Positions 7,913-16,671 of a stretch of 64,000 bases of DNA are shown one piece after another; within the stretch, counting starts at the first letter, position 1; each line of letters opens with the position of its first letter. Source of the DNA: Streptomyces sp. NBC_01275 (GTDB taxonomy: Bacteria; Actinomycetota; Actinomycetes; Streptomycetales; Streptomycetaceae); assembly GCF_026340655.1 (NCBI RefSeq), contig NZ_JAPEOZ010000001.1, forward strand, positions 3,720,001-3,784,000. Reading direction: 5' to 3'. The translations under genes and the position numbers were made by a program. Below the pieces are notes generated by a model, which saw nothing but the letters and a program-made list of their open reading frames with translations, was not told where the DNA came from and did no database searches.

Positions 7913-8487
7913 CACGCCGTCACCCCCCGCTCCTCCAGAGCCAGCTTCATCGACCGCAGGGCATAGAAGACCCGTGAGCGCACGGTGCCGCTGGGTATGC
8001 CCAGCGTCTCGGCCGCCTCATTGACGGTACGCCCCTTGAAGTACGTCTCCACGAGCACCTCCCGGTGGGCCGGGGTCAGGTCGTCGAGCGCGTCGGAAAG
8101 CGTCATCAACCACAGCGCCTTGTCGATCTCGTCCTCCGCAGGAATGACCTCCAGCGGCGACGGGTCGACCTCCTGCGGCCGGGCCTGCCGGCTGCGGTGG
8201 CCGTCGATGACGATGCGGCGTGCGACCGTCACCAGCCAGGGGCGTACCGATCCGGTCGCTCGATTGAGCTGGCCGGCGTTCTTCCAGGCACGGATGAGTG
8301 TCTCCTGCACGACGTCCTCGGCGCGCTGCCGGTCTCCGGCAACCAGTCGCAGGACGTACGCAAGAAGGGGTCCGGCATGCTCCCGATACAGAGCACGCAT
8401 CAGCTCCTCATCGGGCTCCGAGGGCTGGGACATGCGATGTCGGGCCCTCGATCCACGTTCATTGGCCACGGCCGCATCCTTGCGCAC
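7912..8487 (-). CDS. sigU: ECF RNA polymerase sigma factor SigU
   Basis: A 191-residue ECF (group 4) sigma factor. Region 2 is seen in LMRALYREHAGPLLAYVLRL and AEDVVQETLIRAWKN, and region 4 in LTPAHREVLVETYFKGRT plus the helix-turn-helix GIPSGTVRSRVFYALR. The GTG at 8487 is chosen because GGAGGT lies about 7 nt upstream. An ATG at 8433 (MSQPSEPDEE) would lose a short N-terminal tail, and an upstream ATG at 8610 is unlikely. It is followed by the overlapping anti-sigma gene. The upstream 235 bases contain a terminator-like hairpin in the opposite orientation. Confidence 0.9.
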   Translation of the reverse strand: MRKDAAVANERGSRARHRMSQPSEPDEELMRALYREHAGPLLAYVLRLVAGDRQRAEDVVQETLIRAWKNAGQLNRATGSVRPWLVTVARRIVIDGHRSRQARPQEVDPSPLEVIPAEDEIDKALWLMTLSDALDDLTPAHREVLVETYFKGRTVNEAAETLGIPSGTVRSRVFYALRSMKLALEERGVTA

Positions 8488-8601
8488 GCCCACCTCCGGT
8501 GTCCGGGGGTTCCCCCAGTCGGTCGCTCCACCACCGGTACGGAAGAGGTGTGTTGCGTGTTCAAACCGAGGCGACAGTTTTCTTGCGAGTGCCGTGACGA
8601 G

Positions 8602-8634
8602 GGGGGACATCGGGGCACATGTCCCCCGCTTTTT
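8602..8634 (+). terminator. Orphan plus-strand intrinsic terminator upstream of sigU
   Basis: GGGGGACAT (8602-8610) pairs with ATGTCCCCC (8619-8627) around an 8-nt loop. The plus-strand sequence then reads GCTTTTTCTTT, a textbook U-run. No plus-strand gene lies upstream; the nearest is far across sigU. On the minus strand it would be a hairpin in the sigU leader or promoter. Confidence 0.55.
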
Positions 8635-8722
8635 CTTTACATTTCCGCCACAGCGACAAGATCGGGCCCGGTGCCCGGCGAGCCGTCAGGGTAAACGGTG
8701 TGTAATCGAAATCACGTCGAAT

Positions 8723-9337
8723 TCACTGCGGCAGCCGGGGAACAGAAGCCTCGAACCGGGCACGCCGTCGATGTCTGGCCACCCGCTCACGGTTCCCGCA
8801 CACCTCGCTGGAGCACCATCGACGACGCCTTCCCCGGGACGTGTCGACGTACACGATGGGGCAGTTGTCCCCCTCGCACTGCCTCAGCCCGGCCCGCGCC
8901 GCGGGATCGGTGAGCAGCTCCACGGCGTCCCGCGCAACGGCCGCGAGCAGCGCCGCACACTCCGGCGGCCCGGCCAACTCCCGTACGAGCGTCCCGTCCT
9001 GCGCGGGTACGGCGCGGGGGACGGGCGGCGCGGCGCGGGCGACCTCGTTGACGCGGGCGAGCGGAAGGTCGTAGGGCCCGGAGTCGTGGCGTCCCAGCCA
9101 GCCGCGCACCAACATCCCCACATCGGCCCGAAGTTCACGGAACGCGACCGGCCAGGAGTCTCCGGCATGACCCAACCCGGTATCCGCCGGAACAAGCCCC
9201 GAGCCCCGGATCCAGGCGCACAACGGCCCCACGGCGTCGAGCCGTTCGACCGGATGCGCGGTGGCGAGCAGGTCGAGGCAGATCCGCCCGGCGTCGAACC
9301 GCAGCTCATAGGGGGCCGTGGCCATACCCAGTGCCAT
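8723..9337 (-). CDS. CGNR zinc-finger (ABATE domain) putative transcriptional regulator
   Basis: A 204-residue protein of the ABATE/CGNR family. The N-terminal domain (YELRFDAGRICLDLLAT, HPVERL) is the putative stress-sensing ABATE fold. The C-terminal zinc finger has CEGDNCPIVYVDTS followed by WCSSEVCGNRERVARHRRR, giving the Cys-pair and CGNR signature that binds DNA. The start at 9337 (MALGMATAP) has a modest AGG upstream; 9325 is an alternative. No partner gene is adjacent. Target genes are unknown. Confidence 0.85.
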   Translation of the reverse strand: MALGMATAPYELRFDAGRICLDLLATAHPVERLDAVGPLCAWIRGSGLVPADTGLGHAGDSWPVAFRELRADVGMLVRGWLGRHDSGPYDLPLARVNEVARAAPPVPRAVPAQDGTLVRELAGPPECAALLAAVARDAVELLTDPAARAGLRQCEGDNCPIVYVDTSRGRRRRWCSSEVCGNRERVARHRRRARFEASVPRLPQ

Positions 9338-9463
9338 GCGCCTGTCACCCGCCTGCCTAGAAGACCGTCCCCCTCACAGTGCACGCCGAAGGCGGACTGA
9401 GGAAGCCTTTTGAGCAGGGGCTCGTTTCTCCCAGCCCGTGGGGGTCCTCCTCTGAGGGAGTGT

Positions 9464-9513
9464 GAGGACGAGGCCCTCAGGGGCCGACAGCGGGGGCCTG
9501 GGGGCAGCCCCCA
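9464..9513. repeat. Dispersed GC-rich hairpin repeat, copy A
   Basis: This intergenic element contains ACGAGGCCCT, GGGGCCGA, GGGGGCCTGGGGGCAG and CCCCC in that order. The same string of blocks recurs at 40890-40941. Both sit just downstream of, or between, genes, and the internal GGGGG/CCCCC can fold. Such elements are abundant between Streptomyces genes. Confidence 0.6.
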
Positions 9514-9571
9514 GTGACGGTCACACGGTCACACGGACACCGGGCGCCGACACACCAGGCTCACCCCTGCC

Positions 9572-10723
9572 TCACGCGTCCGCGTACTTCGCGTCGGACG
9601 CCGGATCCAGCGCCAGCCGATATCCCCGCTTCACCACCGTCTGAATCAGCTTCGGCGCCCCCAGCGCCGTCCGCAGCCGCGCCATCGCCGTCTCGACGGC
9701 GTGCTCGTCGCGCCCCGCGCCCGGCAGCGCCCGCAGCAGATCGGAGCGGGGCACGACCCACCCCGGCCGCCGGGACAGGGCGCGCAGCAGGGACATCCCG
9801 GCCGGGGGCACGGGCCTGAGACAGCCGTCGACCAGCACCGCATGTCCCCGGATCTCCACCCGGTGCCCCGCGATCGGCAGCGCCCGGGCCCGCCCCGGCA
9901 GCTCCTTGCACAGCAGCTGCACGAGCGGCCCGAGCCGGAACCGCTCCGGCTGGACGGTGTCCACGCCCACCGCCTGGAGCGGCAGCGCGGTGACCGGGCC
10001 GACGCAGGCCGGCAGGACGTCGTGGTGGAGGGCGGCGATCAGCTCGGCCTGCAGCCCGCGGTCCTGCGCGCGCGACAGCAGGGACGCGGCGGCGGGCGCG
10101 CTGGTGAAGGTGATCGCGTCCAGGCCGCGGGAGACGGCGGCGTCGAGGAGCCGGTCGAGGGGCGAGATGTCCTCGGGCGGCATCCACCGGTACACCGGTA
10201 CGCCCACGACCTCCGCTCCCGCCGCCCGCAGCGACTCCACGAACCCCGGCAGCGGCTCGCCGTGCAGCTGGACGGCGACCCGGCGCCCTTCGACGCCCTC
10301 CTCGAGGAGCCGGTCGAGCACTTCGGCCATGGACTCGCTGGACGGCGACCAGTCCTCCGTGAGGCCGGCGGCCCGTATGGCGCCCTTGACCTTGGGCCCG
10401 CGGGCGAGGAGCTCGACCCCGCCCAGCCGGGCCAGGAGCTGCTCGCCGAGCCCCCAGCCGTCGGCGGCCTCGACCCAGCCCCGGAAGCCGATGGCGGTGG
10501 TGGCCACGACGACGTCCGGGGCCTGGTCGATGAGGTCCTTGGTGGCGGCGAGGAGTTCGCCGTCGTCGGAGAGCGGCACGATCCGCAGGGCGGGCGCGTG
10601 CAGCACCGCCGCTCCGCGCCGTTGCAGCAGCGCGCCCAGCTCCTCGGCCCGGCGCGCGGCCGTCACGCCTACGGTGAAGCCCGCGAGGGGCCCGTGTTCC
10701 GGTCGCTGCTGTTGCTCGTACAT
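9572..10723 (-). CDS. nnaR: NnaR-type nitrate/nitrite regulator: HemD-like domain fused to OmpR-type winged helix
   Basis: A 383-residue fusion. Residues ~14-262 resemble uroporphyrinogen-III synthase (FTVGVTAARRAEELGALLQR, DAITFTSAPAAASLL). Residues ~285-375 form an OmpR/PhoB C-terminal winged helix (MSLLRALSRRPGWVVPRSDL, VETAMARLRTALG, QTVVKRGYRL). In S. coelicolor a protein of this architecture, NnaR, works with GlnR to activate nitrite reductase and other assimilation genes. The neighbouring narK supports the same role here. AGGAGAG lies 5 nt before the ATG. Whether the HemD-like part is catalytic or only a sensor cannot be told from sequence alone. Confidence 0.85.
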   Translation of the reverse strand: MYEQQQRPEHGPLAGFTVGVTAARRAEELGALLQRRGAAVLHAPALRIVPLSDDGELLAATKDLIDQAPDVVVATTAIGFRGWVEAADGWGLGEQLLARLGGVELLARGPKVKGAIRAAGLTEDWSPSSESMAEVLDRLLEEGVEGRRVAVQLHGEPLPGFVESLRAAGAEVVGVPVYRWMPPEDISPLDRLLDAAVSRGLDAITFTSAPAAASLLSRAQDRGLQAELIAALHHDVLPACVGPVTALPLQAVGVDTVQPERFRLGPLVQLLCKELPGRARALPIAGHRVEIRGHAVLVDGCLRPVPPAGMSLLRALSRRPGWVVPRSDLLRALPGAGRDEHAVETAMARLRTALGAPKLIQTVVKRGYRLALDPASDAKYADA

Positions 10724-10747
10724 GGCTCTCCTAGCTGACCCGCATGA

Positions 10748-10786
10748 CGAACGAGCCTGTCAACGGCTCGTGACAGGCTCGGTTCG
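10748..10786 (-). terminator. Hairpin between narK and nnaR
   Basis: GAGCCTGTCA (10753-10762) pairs with TGACAGGCTC (10771-10780) around ACGGCTCG. The outer CGAAC/GTTCG extends the stem past a single bulged G. It lies downstream of narK and 25 bp upstream of the nnaR start, so it is either the narK terminator or an operator for nnaR. Confidence 0.5.
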
Positions 10787-10892
10787 ACTTGATGTCCGCG
10801 GTGTTACTGATGCCTCGGTTCCTGGAAGCGCCGCATCCGATCAACGGCTTCCGGCCGGGGGTCCGGGGGTTGCCCCCCGGATGGGCACAGCG

Positions 10893-12287
10893 TCACACCT
10901 TTGCGTAGCTGAGCTGCGGCTTCGCCTCTGAGGCAGTGCTGCTCGCCTGGATTCGCGAGGCCGACCGGCGAAGGTATACGGCCCAGGTGACCCCGAAGCA
11001 GGCGGCGTAGAAGGCGAGGAAGGCGACGAACGCGCCGGTGCCGGAGCCGTAGGAGAGGAAGGACTGGCGGAAGGCCAGGTTGATGCCGACGCCGCCGAGT
11101 GCGCCGACCGCCCCGATGAGCCCCATGGAGGCGCCGGAGAGCCGGCGTCCGTAGGCGGCCGCCTCTTCCCCTTCAAGACCCTTGGCGACGGCCTTCGCCT
11201 GGAAGATGCCGGGGATCATCTTGTACGTCGAGCCGTTGCCGAGGCCGCTGAGCACGAACAGCACCACGAAGACGCAGACGAACAGCGGCAGCGACTTCTG
11301 CATGCTGGCGAAGACCAGGACGGCGGTGGCGGCGGCCATGCCGACGTAGTTGTAGAGGGTGATGCGGGCGCCGCCGTAGCGGTCGGCGAGCCAGCCGCCG
11401 ACGGGGCGGATCAGGGAGCCGAGCAGCGGGCCGATGAAGGTGAGGTAGGCGGCCTGGAGGGGCGTACGGCCGAACTGGTTGGTCAGGACCTGGCCGAAGG
11501 CGAAGGAGTACCCGATGAACGAGCCGAACGTGCCGACGTAGAGGAAGGACATGATCCAGGTGTGGGCGTCCTTCGCGGCGTCGACGGCGGCGCCGGTGTC
11601 GTTCTTCACGGACGCGAGGTTGTCCATGAACAGCGCGGCGAGGGTCGCGGCGACGACGATCAGCGGGATGTAGATCCCGAGCAGCACGCGCGGTCCGCCG
11701 CTGGCGCCGATGACGGCGAGGGCGATCAGCTGGATGACCGGCACACCGATGTTGCCGCCGCCCGCGTTGAGCCCGAGCGCCCAGCCCTTCTTGCGGAGGG
11801 GGAAGAAGGCGTTGATGTTGGTCATGGAGGAGGCGAAGTTGCCGCCGCCGATGCCCGCGAGCAGGCCGACCAGCAGGAAGGTGTTGAAGGAGGTCCCCGG
11901 CTCCATCACCGTGAACGCGGCGATCGTGGGGATCAGGAGCAGACCGGCGGAGATGATCGTCCAGTTCCGTCCGCCGAAGATCGCGACGGCGAAGGTGTAC
12001 GGCACCCGCACGACCGCCCCGACCAGCGTCACCATCGACGTCAGCAGGAACTTGTCGGCCGGGGTCAGGCCGTACTCCGGTCCCATGAACAGCACCAGCA
12101 CGGACCAAAGGGTCCAGATCGAGAAGCCGATGTGCTCGGAGAGGACGGAGAAGAGGAGGTTACGGCGGGCGATCTTCTCGCCCTTGTCGTTCCAGAAGGC
12201 CTCGTTCTCCGGGTCCCACTCCTCGATCCAGCGGCTCCCCTTCTTCGACGGGGACGGGGGTGCGGGGGCTGTACTAGGGGCTGTCAT
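10893..12287 (-). CDS. narK: NarK-type nitrate/nitrite MFS transporter
   Basis: A 464-residue major facilitator with 12 predicted membrane helices. The N-terminal cytoplasmic segment ends in WDPENEAFWNDKGEKIARRN, then LLFSVLSEHIGFSIWTLWSV begins TM1. The nitrate signature region with AGIGGGNFASSMTNINAFFP and the second GALGGVGINLAF are the two Gly-rich nitrate-porter motifs. It imports nitrate or exports nitrite; direction cannot be read from sequence. It lies upstream of nnaR on the same strand with a 169-bp gap. A GlnR-like box lies about 100 bp before its ATG. Confidence 0.92.
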   Translation of the reverse strand: MTAPSTAPAPPSPSKKGSRWIEEWDPENEAFWNDKGEKIARRNLLFSVLSEHIGFSIWTLWSVLVLFMGPEYGLTPADKFLLTSMVTLVGAVVRVPYTFAVAIFGGRNWTIISAGLLLIPTIAAFTVMEPGTSFNTFLLVGLLAGIGGGNFASSMTNINAFFPLRKKGWALGLNAGGGNIGVPVIQLIALAVIGASGGPRVLLGIYIPLIVVAATLAALFMDNLASVKNDTGAAVDAAKDAHTWIMSFLYVGTFGSFIGYSFAFGQVLTNQFGRTPLQAAYLTFIGPLLGSLIRPVGGWLADRYGGARITLYNYVGMAAATAVLVFASMQKSLPLFVCVFVVLFVLSGLGNGSTYKMIPGIFQAKAVAKGLEGEEAAAYGRRLSGASMGLIGAVGALGGVGINLAFRQSFLSYGSGTGAFVAFLAFYAACFGVTWAVYLRRSASRIQASSTASEAKPQLSYAKV

Positions 12288-12384
12288 GACGCCTCCACGG
12301 TGCTCCGGGCTCGGGTGGTTCGGGGGGATGAGCGGTGATGAGTCCCGAAGGTAGGGAGGGCGCGTTTCCGCCCTGTGGCTGGGG

Positions 12385-12400
12385 GTGACCGGAAGGGAAC
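12385..12400. promoter_or_regulatory. Candidate GlnR box upstream of narK
   Basis: GTGAC-CGGAAG-GGAAC fits the GlnR consensus gTnAC-n6-GaAAC at nine of ten informative positions. It lies about 98-113 bp upstream of the narK start, where a nitrogen regulator would act. A single box is weak evidence, because such matches occur by chance. Confidence 0.35.
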
Positions 12401-12591
12401 GTTGCTCTCACCTCCGGCGGAGGCGGGGTGAGAGGTTTTGGGGAGGGCTCAGCGCGGGGTCGACTGCCCGCAAGGGTACGGCGACTGCGGGAGGGTCTGG
12501 GGGGACGGCTGGGGCTGCCCCGCAGCCCCCGGCCGCTGGCCCCCTGGCCCTCTGGCCCCCTGCCCCCCTGGCCCTGTGGCCTCCTGCCCCC

Positions 12592-13761
12592 TCAGGCCCG
12601 ATGCGTCCCGGTGTGGCCGTCGGGCCACAGGCGGGGCCTGCGCTTGGCCGCCAGGTCCTCCATCCAGCCGAAGCAGACGACGCACAGGGCGGTGAGCAGC
12701 CAGACCGCCGGAAGCTGCGGCCACGGGCTGTTCAGCAGCCCCGGGACGTTCTCCTCCAGCCAGGGGACCCCCCACAGCCGGTCCCACGCCCCCTCCACCA
12801 CGTCGATGCAGACGTTGTGCCAGAGGTAGATCGTCACGGCCCGCGCGTTGAGCAGGGTGACCAGCCGGTCGAAGCGGCGCAGCGGGCGCGGCCACTCGGA
12901 CCAGGACGGGCTGAGGTGCAGAAGCAGCAGGACCGCCGCGAAGGACCACAGGGACTGCGCGAACGGCATGTCGTCCAGGTCGTGCCCCTCGCGGATGCCG
13001 TCGCCGAGCGCGTACCAGAGGGCGAATCCGGCCACCGCCGGGGCGAGCGACGGCACCACGTAGCGCGGCAGGCGACGCAGCACGCCCTCCTGGTGCGCCA
13101 TGCCGAGCAGCCAGCACGCGCCGAACGTGGCGAAGTCGCCGATCCCGGCCTCCAGCCGCCAGAAGGGCACGGACACCGCACCGAACTCCAGGGCGGCGGC
13201 GAGCGCGAGCGGCGAGAGGATCGTCGGCCAGGGCGCGGCCCGCAGCGCACGCAGCAGGAACGGCGAGAGGAGGACGAACCAGAGGTAGGCGCGGATGTAC
13301 CAGAGGGGGACGCCCAGGTCGAGCGCCCAGCCGTCCGCGATCAGCCCCTGGATCCCGGGCAGCGGATCGCCGTACGGCGGATCGCTCAGCGGGAGGATCC
13401 AGTAGGCGAGGTGGAGCCACCACCAGCCGGGGCGCCCCTCGGCGTCCGGGCCCCAGCCCGCCAGCAGCATGCCGGACACGCCGACCGCGCCCAGCAGCCA
13501 CAGCGGGGGCAGCAGGCGGCGCAGCCGTCCTCGGACGACCTCCAGCGCGGGACGTTTGCCGAGCGAGCGGGCCATGAGGTTGCCGGCGAGGGCGAACATC
13601 ACGCCCATGGAGGGGAAGACGACGGGCAGCCAGGCCCAGCCCATGAGGTGGTAGAGGATGACGCGGAAGAGGGCGACGGCCCGCAGGAAGTCGAAGTAGC
13701 GGTCGCGGCCCTTGGGCGTAGGGGCGGGCGCCGTGACCTCCGCCGGCTGGGTGACGGTCAT
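12592..13761 (-). CDS. Acyltransferase-3 family integral membrane protein, translationally coupled to matB
   Basis: A 389-residue polytopic protein with about ten membrane helices. The N-terminal block FDFLRAVALFRVILYHLMGW carries the R...H signature of acyltransferase-3 (OafA/IcaC-like) O-acyltransferases. Its ATG overlaps the matB stop in ATGA, so it is very probably co-translated with matB and could O-acylate the same polysaccharide, as IcaC is thought to do for staphylococcal PNAG. That role is inference. The 3' end and stop codon lie in a C/G-rich array of CTGGCCC-type repeats (about 12533-12599). Confidence 0.8.
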   Translation of the reverse strand: MTVTQPAEVTAPAPTPKGRDRYFDFLRAVALFRVILYHLMGWAWLPVVFPSMGVMFALAGNLMARSLGKRPALEVVRGRLRRLLPPLWLLGAVGVSGMLLAGWGPDAEGRPGWWWLHLAYWILPLSDPPYGDPLPGIQGLIADGWALDLGVPLWYIRAYLWFVLLSPFLLRALRAAPWPTILSPLALAAALEFGAVSVPFWRLEAGIGDFATFGACWLLGMAHQEGVLRRLPRYVVPSLAPAVAGFALWYALGDGIREGHDLDDMPFAQSLWSFAAVLLLLHLSPSWSEWPRPLRRFDRLVTLLNARAVTIYLWHNVCIDVVEGAWDRLWGVPWLEENVPGLLNSPWPQLPAVWLLTALCVVCFGWMEDLAAKRRPRLWPDGHTGTHRA

Positions 13762-16190
13762 GCCGCACCCCCGCCCACGGACGCGCTCCCGCCCACAGAC
13801 GCGCTGCCGCCGACGGACGCGCTCCCGCCCACCGCCGCCGGTTCTCCCGGAGGCGCCGCGACCTGCCCCTTCCTGCGCAGCTTCTGCCAGCGCAGTCGGC
13901 CGCCGGTGAGGGCGGTGATCCAGGACTGGAGCAGGACGATGTACATCAGCTGGCGGTAGAGGAGTTGCTGGAGCGGGAGGGAGATGAGGGGGGTGAGGCG
14001 TTCGCGGTCGAGGACGAACGCGTAGGCCGCGCAGCCCGCCTGCACGGCGAGGACGCCGAACCAGGCCGCGATCGTCTTGCCGGTCGGGCCGAAGAGCAGC
14101 CCGTAGACGAGGAACAGGTCGATGAGCGGGGCGAGGAGCGGGGCCACGACCATGAAGAGGGAGACGAGCGGCAGTCCGACCCGCCCGAACCGCCCGGACG
14201 GGCCCTTCTCCACGATCGCGCGGCGGTGCTTCCAGATGGCCTGCATGGTGCCGTAGCACCAGCGGTAGCGCTGGGACCACAGCTGCTGGACGGACTCCGG
14301 GGCCTCGGTCCAGGCGCGCGCCTTCTCGGCGTACACCACGTGCCAGCCGTCGCGGTGGAGGGCCATGGTGATGTCGGTGTCCTCGGCGAGCGTGTCGTCG
14401 CTCATGCCGCCGACCCGGTTCAGCGCGGTGCGGCGGAACGCGCCGACCGCGCCCGGGATGGTGGGCATGCAGCGCAGGACGTCGTACATCCGGCGGTCGA
14501 GGTTGAAGCCCATCACGTACTCGATGTGCTGCCAGGCGCCGATGAGGGTGTCCTTGTTGCCGACCTTGGCGTTGCCGGCGACGGCGCCGACGCGCGGGTC
14601 GGCGAAGGGCTGCACGAGTTCGCGGACGGTGGCGGGCTCGAAGACGGTGTCGCCGTCCATCATCACGATCAGGTCGTGCGAGGCGTTGGCGATGCCCCGG
14701 TTGAGCGCCGACGGCTTGCCCGCGTTGAGCTGCCGCACGACCCGTACGCCCGGCAGACCGAGGTCCTCGACGATGCGGGCCGTGCCGTCGCTGGAGCCGT
14801 CGTCGACGACGAGGATCTCGATCGGATGCTCGCTCTGCATCAGCGAACGTACCGTGTTCTCGATGCACTTGGCCTCGTTGTACGCCGGGACCAGCACCGT
14901 CGCCGGTTCGGTGACCGGCGCGTCCGGGCCCCAGACGAAGCCGCGGCGGCGGGTACGGCGGGTGTGGATCGCGGAGAGCAGCAGCATCAGGCCGAAGCGG
15001 GCGAAGACCAGGACGCCGATGACGGCCAGGCCGACGACCAGGACGGCGGTGATGTCGTCGGACGCCTCGACGAGGAAGACCCAGGCCCTGCCCTTCCACA
15101 GGTCGACCCCGGTGACCGGGGTGTGCGCGCTCGGGGCGTGCAGGGCCTCGGTGAGGTTCTCGAACGTGTAGCCCTTGCCCTGGAGTTCGGGCAGATAGGC
15201 GTCGAGGGCCTGGACCGTCTGGTGGCGGTCGCCGCCGGAGTCGTGCATGAGGACGATCGCGCCCTTGCCGCCGTGGGGCGTGGCGTTGCGGATGATCTGC
15301 CGGACGCCCGGCTTCTGCCAGTCCTCGCTGTCGGCGGTGGTGAAGACGCTGAGGTAGCCGCGGGCGCCGACGTACCGGGTGACCGGCCAGGACGCGTTGT
15401 CGAGGGCGTCGGCGGTGGAGGAGTACGGGGGCCGGAAGAGCGAGGTGCGGATGCCCGCGGCGCCCGCCAGGGCCAGCTGGTTCTGGGTGAGCTCCCAGTC
15501 GATGCGCTTCTTCGACTGGTAGGAGAGGTCGGGGTGGTTGAAGGTGTGCAGGCCGATCTCGTGACCCTCGGCCACCATGCGGCGGACCAGGTCCGGGTAG
15601 CGGGAGGCCATGGTGCCGGTGATGAAGAAGACGGCGTGCGCGTGGTGCTTCTTCAGGACGTCGAGGACCTCGGGGGTCCACTTCGGGTCGGGGCCGTCGT
15701 CGAAGGTCAGGACGATCTTGTGGGCGGGCACGTCCATGCTGGTGGCCCGCCCGCTGCGGGTGTCGACGACCGGGCCGCCGTCGAGGATCCGCTCCGGCAC
15801 CCGGTCGTCGGCGGCCTCGGGGCGGATGCGGTAGTCCGCGAGGATCTCGCTGTGCACATAGCCGCGCAGCATCAGCATCGCCATCATCGCGAGCAGCACG
15901 ACGAGGGGCAGCAGATGGCGCAGGCGCAGCGGCATCAGCCGGCGGCGCCCGGGAGGCGGGGCCGAGCTGTGCGCCGGACCGGCGGCGTGCCCTCGTATCC
16001 GGCCCCGCGCCGGACGCGGGGCGGAACGGCGGGCCGAACGCCGACCGCTCCCGTGCGACGCGGAAGCCGGCCCACCCGGCTCACCCGGCTCACCCGGCTC
16101 ACCTCCTGACGAACCGAACGACTCGGACGAATGCGCGGGCTGCCCGACGGCGGACCGTCGGGTCGAGCGCCGGCTGGTGTGTGGTGCCAT
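13758..16190 (-). CDS. matB: MatB-like bifunctional polysaccharide deacetylase and family 2 glycosyltransferase
   Basis: An 810-residue membrane protein. Residues 1-85 are basic, low complexity and cytoplasmic; TM1 is at ~91-108. A NodB polysaccharide deacetylase domain is at ~155-350 with TFDDGPD (162-168), HTFNHPD (215-221), RPPY (253) and LMHDSGG. A second TM is at ~379-405. A GT2 processive synthase domain starts near 430 with VDDGSSDG (462), MDGD (511), EDTD and QRYRW (the Q/RxxRW motif), followed by C-terminal helices. In S. coelicolor MatB of this architecture, together with MatA, makes a poly-beta-1,6-GlcNAc-like glue needed for pellet formation. An internal ATG at 15935, just before TM1, is an alternative start because the first ATG has only a distant GGAG. 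Confidence 0.88.
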   Translation of the reverse strand: MAPHTSRRSTRRSAVGQPAHSSESFGSSGGEPGEPGEPGGPASASHGSGRRSARRSAPRPARGRIRGHAAGPAHSSAPPPGRRRLMPLRLRHLLPLVVLLAMMAMLMLRGYVHSEILADYRIRPEAADDRVPERILDGGPVVDTRSGRATSMDVPAHKIVLTFDDGPDPKWTPEVLDVLKKHHAHAVFFITGTMASRYPDLVRRMVAEGHEIGLHTFNHPDLSYQSKKRIDWELTQNQLALAGAAGIRTSLFRPPYSSTADALDNASWPVTRYVGARGYLSVFTTADSEDWQKPGVRQIIRNATPHGGKGAIVLMHDSGGDRHQTVQALDAYLPELQGKGYTFENLTEALHAPSAHTPVTGVDLWKGRAWVFLVEASDDITAVLVVGLAVIGVLVFARFGLMLLLSAIHTRRTRRRGFVWGPDAPVTEPATVLVPAYNEAKCIENTVRSLMQSEHPIEILVVDDGSSDGTARIVEDLGLPGVRVVRQLNAGKPSALNRGIANASHDLIVMMDGDTVFEPATVRELVQPFADPRVGAVAGNAKVGNKDTLIGAWQHIEYVMGFNLDRRMYDVLRCMPTIPGAVGAFRRTALNRVGGMSDDTLAEDTDITMALHRDGWHVVYAEKARAWTEAPESVQQLWSQRYRWCYGTMQAIWKHRRAIVEKGPSGRFGRVGLPLVSLFMVVAPLLAPLIDLFLVYGLLFGPTGKTIAAWFGVLAVQAGCAAYAFVLDRERLTPLISLPLQQLLYRQLMYIVLLQSWITALTGGRLRWQKLRRKGQVAAPPGEPAAVGGSASVGGSASVGGSASVGGGAA

Positions 16191-16671
16191 GAGAGGACGT
16201 TCTCCGGGGACGAGGGCCGAGCGGCGGAAACGGGGTGCCGCGAGATTCAGGCGGCGGAATCAGGTGACGCGGTCGAACAAGGAAGTCGAAGAAGCAAGGC
16301 GGGCGGCGAGGCGGCGCCGCCAGGGTCGGGCGGTACGACCGGACGCGCGGAAGTCGGGTGACGGGGCTGGGGTGACGCCGGCTGGGGTGACGGCAGGCGG
16401 CCGGTGCGGTCGCCTCGCCGAGGTCAGGCGGTACGACCGGACAGGCGGGAGTCGGACGGCAGACATGAGGTCGCCGAGGGCGGCCGACCGGGGCCCGCTG
16501 CGGCGGACCCCGCTTTCGCCGGGCCGCAGAACACCGCGCCCGAGCCGAGGCCCGGCCCTGAGCCAGAGCCGAGGTCCAGCCCTGAGCCAGAGCTCAGGCT
16601 CAGACCCAAGCCCTTCCCCCGTGCCTCTCCCCCGCCTCTGTCTCCGCCTCCGTCTCTCCCCTACCCGCCGA
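16191..16671. other. 480-bp intergenic region between matA and matB
   Basis: No supported gene. It holds a repeated block GGCGGTACGACCGGAC (about 16329-16344 and 16426-16441), each followed by a similar GG(A)AGTCGG segment, and a run of short repeats CCCTGAGCCAGAG near 16554-16592. Then come a pyrimidine-rich tract and the matA stop. It probably contains the matB promoter or leader. The long frames crossing it are composition artefacts. Confidence 0.5.

Noticed and set aside
9600..10723. Separate hemD gene for haem synthesis
   Set aside because: The HemD-like part is fused to a winged helix and sits by narK, which fits an NnaR-type regulator better than a biosynthetic enzyme.
9701..10738. 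Plus-strand frame opposite nnaR
   Set aside because: Shadow frame; the minus strand carries both HemD-like and winged-helix motifs in one frame.
13762..15681. N-terminal extension joining the acyltransferase frame to a ~1029-codon protein
   Set aside because: The extra ~640 codons are Arg/Pro/His-rich out-of-frame matB sequence. The ATG at 13761 overlapping the matB stop gives a normal acyltransferase-3 length.
13965..16109. Plus-strand open frame of ~714 codons opposite matB
   Set aside because: Compositionally biased shadow of the deacetylase/glycosyltransferase gene; no recognisable motif.
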